Source: Deltaproteobacteria bacterium (GTDB lineage Bacteria; Desulfobacterota_E; Deferrimicrobia; Deferrimicrobiales; Deferrimicrobiaceae). From it: a stretch of DNA of 9,914 bases. The position numbers were made by a program, and so were the translations under genes. The stretch covers positions 1 through 9,914 of the forward strand of contig JAMDCN010000035.1 in NCBI GenBank assembly GCA_023489025.1, written 5' to 3'. Under the pieces are notes generated by a model, which saw only the letters and a list, made by a program, of their open reading frames with translations, ran no database searches and was not told the DNA's origin. Numbering within the stretch: position 1 is the stretch's first letter; each line of letters begins with the position of its first letter. Of this stretch, positions 1 through 5,553 are shown piece after piece.

Positions 1-270
1 TTCTCACCAAAAACCGGGAATCTGTCGAATGCTCCCGCGGCCACCATGGCGGATACCCGGCAAGTTCATGATTCCGCAGCCTCAACCACTATATCTTGTG
101 GTTACCCACACTCGTTCCGGAAGGACCAACTTTGAAGAGTCAAGAGAAAAACATTATTTTCCGCAGCAATTACATTCAGACGCGCTCAATGATCAGCACG
201 CCCCCTTCCCCCGCAACGATGCACATCGTACAGGTGGCGTAACGGTCACATTCCAGCACGACCCACACGG
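1..270. other. Intergenic region between yraN and an off-window leftward gene
   Basis: This is the stretch downstream of yraN. It is visibly more AT-rich than the neighbouring genes, with an A-run near 146-153 and ATTATTTT near 153-160. It holds a palindrome matching the NrdR box, listed separately. On the minus strand an ATG at 47-45 opens a frame that stays open to the left edge (15 codons), but it has no good Shine-Dalgarno and I do not recognise the peptide, so I do not call it a gene. I see no hairpin followed by a T-run that would clearly terminate the yraN operon. A minus-strand TTGACT near 160-155 has no matching -10 at normal spacing. Confidence 0.5.
84..103. promoter_or_regulatory. 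NrdR-box-like palindrome
   Basis: The sequence has perfect 6-bp arms, AACCAC (84-89) and GTGGTT (98-103), around an 8-bp centre TATATCTT. Its core, CCACTATATCTTGTGG, matches the NrdR box consensus acaCwAtATaTwGtgt at nearly all conserved positions. NrdR is the ATP/dATP-sensing repressor of ribonucleotide reductase genes. The site lies downstream of yraN, so it most likely serves a leftward gene starting at or beyond the left edge. NrdR sites are often paired about three helical turns apart; I looked roughly 31 bp to either side and saw no second box. Confidence 0.65.
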
Positions 271-723
271 TTAGAGGATTTTGCCTTTCGCGTCGAACGC
301 CGCGGGATAGTGTCGGATCTCTGCGGCGTTTCCCACCCCTTCGATGGCGATCACGTCGAAGCGGGCCTCACGCCAGGAGGAGGGCGGAACGGTCGCGAGG
401 TACCGCCGCGCCGCGGTGACGATCCGGTGCCGCTTGGCGGGCGTGACCGTCTCCTCGGGCGTGCCGAAGGCGGCGTCCTCGCGCGAACGGACTTCCACGA
501 AGACGAGTACGTCCCCCTCGCGCGCGACGATGTCGATCTCGCCGGCGCGCGTCCGGAAGTTCCTCTCCACGATCGTGAACCCCGTCCCTTCGAGGTGGCG
601 GCACGCCCGGTCCTCCGCCGCGTCCCCCTGCGCCCGGCGGGCCTCCGGCGGAGAAGTCACTGGTTCCTCCGCCCTCGCCCGGACATCTTGTACGGCCTGG
701 GCTGGCCGCGATCCATTGCTCAT
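271..723 (-). CDS. yraN: YraN/UPF0102 family endonuclease-fold protein
   Basis: This encodes a 150-aa member of the UPF0102 (YraN) family, small proteins with a restriction-endonuclease-like fold and no settled biochemical role. Family landmarks are GDAAEDRA (33-40), GEID (61-64), FVEVRSR (75-81) and RFDVIAI (121-127). D64 and E77 sit where PD-(D/E)xK metal ligands are expected; R79 replaces the usual Lys of ExK, a common variant. The ATG at 723 overlaps the rnhB stop in an ATGA junction, which suggests translational coupling, but it lacks a clear Shine-Dalgarno and adds about 21 residues of non-family sequence. A GTG at 660-658, preceded by GGAGG at 5-nt spacing, would give 129 aa, nearer the usual family length. 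The stop and the family are firm; the start is not. It is the last gene of the operon. Confidence 0.88.
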   Translation of the reverse strand: MSNGSRPAQAVQDVRARAEEPVTSPPEARRAQGDAAEDRACRHLEGTGFTIVERNFRTRAGEIDIVAREGDVLVFVEVRSREDAAFGTPEETVTPAKRHRIVTAARRYLATVPPSSWREARFDVIAIEGVGNAAEIRHYPAAFDAKGKIL

Positions 724-1322
724 GGCGAGGTTCTCACGCCGCGGAATGACCTCCGGTGGATCGGGGATGGTCCCAGGCGGCGGATCGCTTCCAGGTGCTC
801 CCGCGTCGGGTACCCCTTGTGCCCGGAGAGGCCGTACCCCGGGTAGAGCAGGTCGTACTCGGCCATCATCCGGTCCCGCGACACCTTCGCGAGGATCGAC
901 GCGGCCGCGATCGAAAGGCACCGGCCGTCCCCGCCGACGAGCGTTTCCTGGGGGACGTCGCACGGAACCGCCTGGTTCCCGTCGATGAAGAGGAAATCGG
1001 CGGGAACGTGAAGCGCGTCCACCGCCCGCCGCATGGCGAGCAGGGAGGCGCGCAGGATGTTCAGCGTGTCGATCTCTCCGGGGGTGGCCAGGGCGATCCC
1101 GAACGCCACGGCGTCGACCGTGATCACCGGGAAGAGGCGTTCGCGTTGACGGTGGGAAAGTTTTTTGGAATCGCGGATCCCCGGGTGGGAATATCCCGGG
1201 GGGAAGATGACGGCGGCGGCGACCACCGGTCCGGCGAGGGGGCCCCTGCCGGCCTCGTCGACGCCCGCCGGGGCCGTATATCCCCGGCCGCGCGCGTCCG
1301 CCTCGAAGCCTTCGAACGGTAC
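720..1322 (-). CDS. rnhB: Ribonuclease HII, no conventional start codon
   Basis: RNase HII cleaves the RNA strand of RNA/DNA hybrids and initiates ribonucleotide excision repair. Counting from a GTA codon at 1322-1320, the protein is 200 aa. The four catalytic acidic residues are D22 and E23 (VDEAGRGPLAGP), D114 (FIDGNQ) and D132 (GGDGRC). The 92- and 18-residue spacings match E. coli D16/E17, D108 and D126. DSKKLS (51-56) and GYGLSGHKGYPT are also family motifs. No ATG, GTG or TTG exists in this frame between the DEAGRG motif and well inside rplS. The first GTG, at 1226, would delete D22 and E23. AAGGAG, overlapping the rplS stop, lies 7 nt before the GTA, just where a start belongs. So initiation is either at GTA or the base is a variant or sequencing error for GTG. 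The stop overlaps yraN (ATGA). Confidence 0.88.
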   Translation of the reverse strand, partial: VPFEGFEADARGRGYTAPAGVDEAGRGPLAGPVVAAAVIFPPGYSHPGIRDSKKLSHRQRERLFPVITVDAVAFGIALATPGEIDTLNILRASLLAMRRAVDALHVPADFLFIDGNQAVPCDVPQETLVGGDGRCLSIAAASILAKVSRDRMMAEYDLLYPGYGLSGHKGYPTREHLEAIRRLGPSPIHRRSFRGVRTSP

Positions 1323-1326
1323 GGCG

Positions 1327-1779
1327 CTACTCCTTGGGCGTCTCCGCGGGGGCGGGCGGCGGTTCCGCGGAAACGGTCGGACCCTCTGGAGTCCCTTCGG
1401 TCGGGACGACGATCCCCTTCTTCGAAAGCCAGTCCTTCTTCTCGCGGATGCGCGCCTTCTTCCCGGACACCTCGCGCAGGTAGAAGAGCTTCGCGCGGCG
1501 GACGTCGCCCCTCTTCTTCACCTCGATCTTTTCGAGGAGGGGCGAGTGGATCGGGTAGGTGCGCTCGACGCCGACGCCGTACGACTCCTTGCGGACCTTG
1601 AAGGTGGTGGAGACGGCGTTCCGGTGGAAGCCGATCACGATCCCCTCGAAATACTGGACGCGCTCCTTCTCGCCTTCCTTGATCCGCGAGTAGACCCGGA
1701 CGGTGTCCCCCACGTTGAATTTCGGGAGATCCTTGCGCTGCTGCCGGGATTCGACATCCTTGAGGAGACTCATGGCCAT
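1327..1779 (-). CDS. rplS: 50S ribosomal protein L19 with acidic/Pro-rich C-terminal tail
   Basis: L19 lies at the 30S-50S interface and contributes to intersubunit bridges. The core is unmistakable: [53 protein letters not shown], and [14 protein letters not shown]. The protein is 150 aa, whereas L19 is usually about 115-125 aa. The extra residues, from about 119, form a Pro/Glu/Thr-rich tail ending [11 protein letters not shown], probably disordered. Two starts are possible. The ATG at 1779 has AAGGA at 6 nt. The ATG at 1773 has AGGA at 7 nt and begins MSLLKDVE, closer to the family N-terminus. The gene follows trmD after 64 bp and its stop sits 4 bp before the presumed rnhB start. Confidence 0.96.
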   Translation of the reverse strand: MAMSLLKDVESRQQRKDLPKFNVGDTVRVYSRIKEGEKERVQYFEGIVIGFHRNAVSTTFKVRKESYGVGVERTYPIHSPLLEKIEVKKRGDVRRAKLFYLREVSGKKARIREKKDWLSKKGIVVPTEGTPEGPTVSAEPPPAPAETPKE

Positions 1780-1843
1780 ATCCTGTCCTTTCGTTGCCTG
1801 CGGTTACGGGTGGTGAAGAAGACCTGACAATGTATTCCAACCG

Positions 1844-2536
1844 TTATGGGTCTGTCAACTTTTTCTTCAGCAGGTCCGGGCGGTTCCGCGCCGTCCGGCG
1901 CTCCCCTTCCGCCTTCCGCCACGCCGCGACGGCGGCATGGTCCCCCGACAGGAGAACCTCGGGGACGGTCCAGCCCCGGAAGTCGCGCGGCCGCGTGTAG
2001 TGGGGCGCTTCCAGGATCCCCTGTGAAAACGAGTCGTTGTGCGGCGCCGCCGGATCCCCCAGCACCCCCGGCAGGAACCGGGCCACCGCGTCGATCAGCA
2101 CCAGCGCCGGCAGTTCCCCGCCGGAGAGGACGTAATCGCCGATGGAGAGCTCTTCGTCGGCCAGGTGGTCCGCCACCCGCTGGTCCACCCCTTCGTACCG
2201 GCCGCAGAGGAGGATCAGATGATCCTCCTTCGCCAGCCGCGCGGCCGCCGCCGGCGTCAGGAGGGAGCCCCCGGGGGACAGGAGGATGACCCTCCCCGGC
2301 CCGTGGGCCGCGCGCAGCGCCTCGACCCCGGCGAAGATCGGCTCGGGCTTCATGACCATCCCGCCGCCGCCGCCGAAGGGGGGCTCGTCGGTCACCCGGT
2401 GCTTCCCCTCCGCGTATTGCCGAAGGTCGTGCACGAAGACGGCGAGAAGCCCCGCTTCCCCCGCCCGGCCAAGGATGCTGCGGGAAAGCGGTCCCGGAAA
2501 CATCCCGGGGAAAAGCGTCAGGACGTCGATCCGCAC
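1844..2536 (-). CDS. trmD: tRNA (guanine-N1)-methyltransferase TrmD
   Basis: TrmD uses S-adenosylmethionine to make m1G37 in tRNAs reading codons that start with C or G, preventing +1 frameshifting. The 230-aa protein begins MRIDVLTLFPGMF and carries FGGGGGMVMKPEP (54-66), the SPOUT trefoil-knot motifs GRYEGVDQR (112-120) and SIGDYVLSGGE (131-141), and RFLPGVLG. R153 and D168 (HNDSF) correspond to E. coli catalytic R154 and D169. The C-terminal tRNA-binding part (YTRPRDFRGWTVPEVLLSGDH) is present, so it is complete though slightly short for the family. The start is GTG, with a G-rich Shine-Dalgarno (AAGGGGGG) in the 13-bp gap after rimM. Confidence 0.97.
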   Translation of the reverse strand: MRIDVLTLFPGMFPGPLSRSILGRAGEAGLLAVFVHDLRQYAEGKHRVTDEPPFGGGGGMVMKPEPIFAGVEALRAAHGPGRVILLSPGGSLLTPAAAARLAKEDHLILLCGRYEGVDQRVADHLADEELSIGDYVLSGGELPALVLIDAVARFLPGVLGDPAAPHNDSFSQGILEAPHYTRPRDFRGWTVPEVLLSGDHAAVAAWRKAEGERRTARNRPDLLKKKLTDP

Positions 2537-2549
2537 GTTAGGGCCCCCC

Positions 2550-3065
2550 TTACCACCCCTCGGGCGGAGAGGCGACCACCCGCCGCGCCGCCGTGTCGAC
2601 CTTGCGAAGGAAGGCCGCCACTACGGGGAGGTACCCATCCTCCCCCCCCGGCCGCCGGACGACCAGCCAGTCGTAGGCCGCCCCCGGCTCCACCGCCACC
2701 ACCTCGCCCAAAGGAGCGCCCGCCTCGTCCACCACGAGGCAGCCGACCGCGTCGATCCAGTAGAACTCGTCTTCGGGGAGGGAGGGCAGCTCTTCGTGCC
2801 GCACGGATACGACGGCCTTCACGAGTTTCTCCGCCGCCTCGAGGGTGTCCACTCCCTTCAACGAGAAAACGGCGCAACCGCCCGCACGCTGCGCCGTCAC
2901 CACCTCGTAGTCACCGGCCGCCCCGGGCGCCGTCCCTCGACCCCCGGAGAGCCGCAACGTCCTCGCCGCCAAGACCCCCGAGGGATCCCCCGAGAACGCC
3001 GCCACCTTGACCTTGCCGCGGACCCCGTGGAGGCCGATGACTCCGCCGATGTCCAGATACTTCAC
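2550..3065 (-). CDS. rimM: 16S rRNA maturation factor RimM
   Basis: RimM binds S19 and the 30S head and helps late 16S maturation. The 171-aa product has the N-terminal domain with the Gly motif [15 protein letters not shown] (7-21) and [11 protein letters not shown], then the linker motif [14 protein letters not shown] (96-109) and a C-terminal PRC-barrel ending [13 protein letters not shown] and PPEGW. I chose the GTG at 3065-3063 because it overlaps the rpsP stop as GTGA and puts the conserved [10 protein letters not shown] right at the N-terminus. The open frame continues upstream inside rpsP but that part has no family resemblance. In many relatives a short KH-domain gene lies between rpsP and rimM; here there is no room for one. 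Confidence 0.95.
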   Translation of the reverse strand: MKYLDIGGVIGLHGVRGKVKVAAFSGDPSGVLAARTLRLSGGRGTAPGAAGDYEVVTAQRAGGCAVFSLKGVDTLEAAEKLVKAVVSVRHEELPSLPEDEFYWIDAVGCLVVDEAGAPLGEVVAVEPGAAYDWLVVRRPGGEDGYLPVVAAFLRKVDTAARRVVASPPEGW

Positions 3066-3346
3066 GCCGTGGCGGGTTTGCTCGCCTTGGACTCCTGGAA
3101 CTTTTTCCAGGCGCCGGACTTTTTCAGAAGGCTCTTGACCGTTTCGGTCGGCAGCGCACCCTTCGCGAGCCACTTGAGGGTCACCGCCTCGTCGATCACG
3201 ATCTTCGCCGGGTTCTCCCGGGGAGCGTACGTCCCGACGTACGCGATGCAACGCCCGTCGCGGGGCATCTGCGAGTCCGCCACCACCACGCGGTAAAAGG
3301 CCATCTTTTTCCGACCTGTCCGCGCCAAACGAATCTTCACCGCCAT
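3062..3346 (-). CDS. rpsP: 30S ribosomal protein S16
   Basis: S16 is a small 30S protein needed for assembly of the 16S 5' domain. The 94-aa protein is full length, with [25 protein letters not shown] at its N-terminus in the family pattern, then [15 protein letters not shown] and the helical C-terminal part ending in a Lys-rich tail. The ATG at 3346 is fixed by homology and by a perfect AGGAGG 8 nt upstream. A longer frame starting at 3394 adds 16 residues that do not belong. The gene follows ffh after 51 bp and overlaps rimM (GTGA). Confidence 0.98.
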   Translation of the reverse strand: MAVKIRLARTGRKKMAFYRVVVADSQMPRDGRCIAYVGTYAPRENPAKIVIDEAVTLKWLAKGALPTETVKSLLKKSGAWKKFQESKASKPATA

Positions 3347-3397
3347 GTACCGATCCTCCTGCCTCTCGTTTGAAGTTTCGCTACTGTACCACATTCC

Positions 3398-4735
3398 CTA
3401 TCGGAAAAAGGGGAGGTTCCTCCCCATGCCGCGCATCCCGCCCTTCGACATCCGCCGGATCATCTCCTCCGCCTGCAGGAAATTCTTCATCAAGCGGTTC
3501 ACGTCCTGCACGGTCGTTCCGCTTCCCGCGGCGATCCGCTTCCGGCGGCTGCCGTTGAGGATCCGGGCGTTGCGCCGCTCCTGCGCCGTCATCGAGTCGA
3601 TGATGGCCACCACCCGCTTCAACTCCGTCTCGTCGGGGGCCATCCCCTTCAGATCCTTCATCTTCCCGCCCAGGCCGGGGATCATCCCCAAGATCTCCTC
3701 CATCGACCCCATCTTGCGGAGGCGGAGCAGTTGGTCGCGGAAATCCTCGAGCGTGAACTCGCTCTTCCGGAGCTTCCGCTCGAGCTCCTTCGCCTGCTTC
3801 TCGTCGACCTGGTCCTGCGCCTTCTCGACGAAGGTGAGGAGGTCGCCCATCCCCAGGATGCGGGAGGCCATCCGTTCGGGGTGGAACGGTTCGAGGGCCT
3901 CGAGCTTCTCCCCCGTTCCGACGAACTTCACCGGGGCCCCGGTCACCGCCCGGATCGAGAGGGCCGCCCCGCCGCGGGCGTCGCCGTCCGCCTTCGTCAG
4001 CACCACGCCGGTGAGGGTGAGTTTTTCATGGAACGCCTTCGCCACGTTCACGGCGTCCTGGCCGGTCATCGCGTCGGCCACCAGGAGGATGTCCCCCGGG
4101 TCGACCGCCGCCTTGATCCGGGAGAGCTCCTCCATCAGCGGCGCGTCGATGTGAAGGCGTCCCGCCGTGTCGAGGAGGACCGTGTCGTAGCCGTTGAGCT
4201 CGGCGTATTTCAACGCCTCCCGGCAGATCTCCACCGGGTCGGCGTCGGGGCGGGAGTCGAAGACGGGGATCTCCAGCTGCCGCGCCAGGACCTTCAACTG
4301 CTCGATCGCCGCCGGACGGTAGACGTCGGCGGGGACCAGGAACGGGGTGCGCTTCTTCTTCTGGAGGTACAGGGCGAGCTTCCCGCACGAGGTCGTCTTC
4401 CCCGAGCCCTGCAATCCCACGAGCATCACGGGGACGGGCGGCTTGCGGGCGAGGTTCAGCTCCTGCGCCTGCGCCCCCATCATCCGGGTCATCTCTTCGT
4501 GGACGATCTTGATGAAGTGCTGGTCGGGGGAAAGGGAGGCGAGCACCTCGGCCCCCAGCGCCTTGACCTTGACCGCCGCGACGAAATCCTTGACGACCTT
4601 GTAATTGACGTCGGCTTCCAGCAGGGCGAGGCGAACCTCGTTCAGGGCCCCCTCGACGTTCCCCTCGGAGATGCGCCCGTGCCCGCGCAGCTTTTTCAGG
4701 ACGCCCTGGAACTTCTCCGACAGGTTCTCGAACAT
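3398..4735 (-). CDS. ffh: Signal recognition particle GTPase Ffh (SRP54)
   Basis: Ffh binds 4.5S/SRP RNA and hydrophobic signal sequences on translating ribosomes and delivers them to FtsY for co-translational membrane targeting. All three domains are present in 445 aa. The N domain spans 1 to about 95 (ALNEVRLALLEADVN). The G domain has P-loop GLQGSGKTT (107-115), PADVYRPAAIEQL, DTAGR (189-193) and TKADGDARGG (247-256). The M domain runs from about 300, with GMGDLLTFVEKA and the RNA-binding SRRKRIAAGSGTTVQDVNRLMKNF region (397-420), and ends in a Met-rich tail. AAGGAG lies 13 nt before the ATG, a rather long spacing. It is the first gene of the leftward ribosome/SRP operon. Confidence 0.99.
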   Translation of the reverse strand: MFENLSEKFQGVLKKLRGHGRISEGNVEGALNEVRLALLEADVNYKVVKDFVAAVKVKALGAEVLASLSPDQHFIKIVHEEMTRMMGAQAQELNLARKPPVPVMLVGLQGSGKTTSCGKLALYLQKKKRTPFLVPADVYRPAAIEQLKVLARQLEIPVFDSRPDADPVEICREALKYAELNGYDTVLLDTAGRLHIDAPLMEELSRIKAAVDPGDILLVADAMTGQDAVNVAKAFHEKLTLTGVVLTKADGDARGGAALSIRAVTGAPVKFVGTGEKLEALEPFHPERMASRILGMGDLLTFVEKAQDQVDEKQAKELERKLRKSEFTLEDFRDQLLRLRKMGSMEEILGMIPGLGGKMKDLKGMAPDETELKRVVAIIDSMTAQERRNARILNGSRRKRIAAGSGTTVQDVNRLMKNFLQAEEMIRRMSKGGMRGMGRNLPFFR

Positions 4736-4781
4736 CGGCGGAACGGATCTCCTTGCGGGCCAAAATGCGATCGAATGAAGC

Positions 4782-4811
4782 AGATTACGGGACTGGGACC
4801 GTCCCCGTCAA
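4782..4811 (-). promoter_or_regulatory. ffh: Tentative promoter for the ffh operon
   Basis: On the minus strand TTGACG (4811-4806) and TAATCT (4787-4782) are separated by 18 bp and lie about 50 bp before the ffh ATG. The -35 is good but the -10 matches only half of TATAAT. The spacer contains the GGGAC/GTCCC palindrome, so either an operator sits in the promoter or a repeat merely resembles a -35. I have low confidence in this call; an upstream gene on the same strand is excluded because the next gene to the right is on the plus strand. Confidence 0.25.
4791..4809. repeat. GGGAC-GTCCC palindrome, possible dispersed intergenic repeat
   Basis: This is a 19-bp interrupted palindrome, GAC-t-GGGAC-c-GTCCC-c-GTC, with one mismatched pair and a single central base at 4800. 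Elements built around GGGAC/GTCCC are familiar to me as short intergenic repeats in deltaproteobacterial genomes, sometimes thought to be REP-like and linked to RAYT transposases. That link is recollection, not shown here; only one copy lies in the window. Confidence 0.4.
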
Positions 4812-4861
4812 TTTAAAAAAACTGCATTCAAAGATTACCGGAGGGGCTCCTCATCCCGCCG

Positions 4862-4883
4862 CGTGGGGAACCACGTCCCCACG
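4862..4883. other. Perfect 8-bp-stem hairpin upstream of the rightward gene
   Basis: CGTGGGGA (4862-4869), a 6-nt loop ACCACG, and TCCCCACG (4876-4883) form a perfect stem. It ends 34 bp before the ATG at 4918. There is no T-run after it on either strand, so it is not an intrinsic terminator. It may be a 5'-UTR structure or a protein-binding site for the rightward gene; the function is unknown. Confidence 0.45.
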
Positions 4884-4917
4884 GGCGACATCTAATCCTG
4901 TAAGGGGGTGCGCTACG

Positions 4918-5457
4918 ATGGGCAGGATCCGGGTTTCCGTGTATCTATTGGCTCCCGTGCTCTTCTTCCTCCTGGTCGCCCGACAGGCCGAGTCACGCAT
5001 GCTGCTCGTATCGGGGAACGGGGGGGCTGAAGTCGACATCGTCGTCAGGGAAGTAAAGGTCTCCCCGGTCAGGGCGCACGTGGGGGACATCATCCGTATC
5101 GACATGCGGTGGATGTACTGGGGGGACATCAGCAACAGGGAGTACCAAACCACCAAGGCGGAAATCCGGGCGAACGGGAAGGTGGTTGCGAGTACCCCGT
5201 TTGTCTACGACTACGGCGCCTTGCTGGGCGACGAATACGTCCATACGTACTTCTGGGACACCCGGGGGGTCCCTCCCGGGGAGTACAAGATCCGAGGCGA
5301 GGTTTTTCTGTGGCTGGACGCCACTCCGTACGACAACTTTCTCGATGTGATGGAACCCGTGATCCTGCTGGCGCCCGGGGCGGAGTTCCCCAAGGGACAG
5401 GAAGCGGGCGGCGTGGGAGTGGCGAGGAACCCCTCGTGGCCCAGGAGCAGGGACTGA
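4918..5457 (+). CDS. Secreted protein with probable Ig-like (CARDB-like) beta-sandwich domain
   Basis: I do not recognise a named family. The 179-aa product opens with a Sec signal peptide: charged MGRIR, hydrophobic VSVYLLAPVLFFLLVA, likely cleavage near AES (about residue 26). Residues about 38-150 look like one Ig-type beta-sandwich: IVVREVKVSPVRAHVGDIIRIDM, then GVPPGEYKIRGEV and a final strand ending about residue 151. The pattern 'extracytoplasmic hallmark strand, Gly-Asp turn, paired strands, PGEY' resembles CARDB-type domains. The last ~28 residues are low complexity. The ATG at 4918 is preceded by AAGGGGGTG at 7 nt and places the signal peptide at the N-terminus; the frame stays open upstream but that part is intergenic. 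It is a single gene, divergent from ffh and convergent with the porin. It probably acts in the periplasm or outside the cell. Confidence 0.75.
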   Translation: MGRIRVSVYLLAPVLFFLLVARQAESRMLLVSGNGGAEVDIVVREVKVSPVRAHVGDIIRIDMRWMYWGDISNREYQTTKAEIRANGKVVASTPFVYDYGALLGDEYVHTYFWDTRGVPPGEYKIRGEVFLWLDATPYDNFLDVMEPVILLAPGAEFPKGQEAGGVGVARNPSWPRSRD

Positions 5458-5471
5458 TCGGGGCAGGGGAT

Positions 5472-5499
5472 TTTGGTGCGCCCTGCCGGGCGCACCAAA
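5472..5499 (+). terminator. Perfect 12-bp hairpin after the rightward gene
   Basis: TTTGGTGCGCCC (5472-5483), loop TGCC, and GGGCGCACCAAA (5488-5499) pair perfectly. It starts 14 bp after the stop at 5457. On the plus strand it is followed by TAAAACC, not a T-run, so termination would rely on stem strength or on Rho. It could instead protect the 3' end of the transcript. Confidence 0.5.
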
Positions 5500-5527
5500 T
5501 AAAACCGGGGCCCCTTGCGGGGCCCCG
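5497..5527 (-). terminator. Intrinsic terminator of the porin gene
   Basis: Read on the minus strand, the 9-bp stem CGGGGCCCC / GGGGCCCCG (5527-5519 and 5514-5506), with a 4-nt loop, is followed by GTTTTATTT (5505-5497). It lies 26 bp after the porin stop. The stem plus U-tract is a standard Rho-independent terminator. The U-tract abuts the second hairpin that serves the convergent gene. Confidence 0.85.
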
Positions 5528-5553
5528 AAACAGCGGAGTGATGCCGGGACGGT

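Noticed and set aside
1..47. Minus-strand ATG at 47-45 with a frame open to the left edge
   Set aside because: Only 15 codons are visible, there is no clear ribosome binding site and the peptide is not recognisable; the real start of the leftward gene may be off-window.
176..268. Minus-strand 30-aa frame with a Cys cluster (CDRYATCTMC) just after yraN
   Set aside because: GTG start without Shine-Dalgarno, very short, no recognisable family; three cysteines by chance cannot be excluded.
29..274. Plus-strand 81-aa open frame
   Set aside because: It covers the regulatory region with the NrdR box, has no Shine-Dalgarno or family resemblance, and runs against the yraN end.
2039..3296. Long plus-strand Pro/Arg-rich open frames opposite trmD, rimM and rpsP
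   Set aside because: These are the usual GC-rich antisense shadows of real genes, with Arg/Pro/Gly-dominated composition and no domains.
3347..3394. 16-residue upstream extension of S16
   Set aside because: S16 begins at MAVKIRL with a perfect AGGAGG; the extra residues overlap the gap after ffh and do not match the family.
3731..4816. 361-aa plus-strand open frame opposite ffh
   Set aside because: It is an antisense shadow of ffh, whose domains are fully conserved on the other strand.
4753..4917. N-terminal extension of the rightward secreted protein
   Set aside because: The extension covers the palindrome and hairpin, has no protein-like character, and would bury the signal peptide; the ATG at 4918 has a good Shine-Dalgarno.
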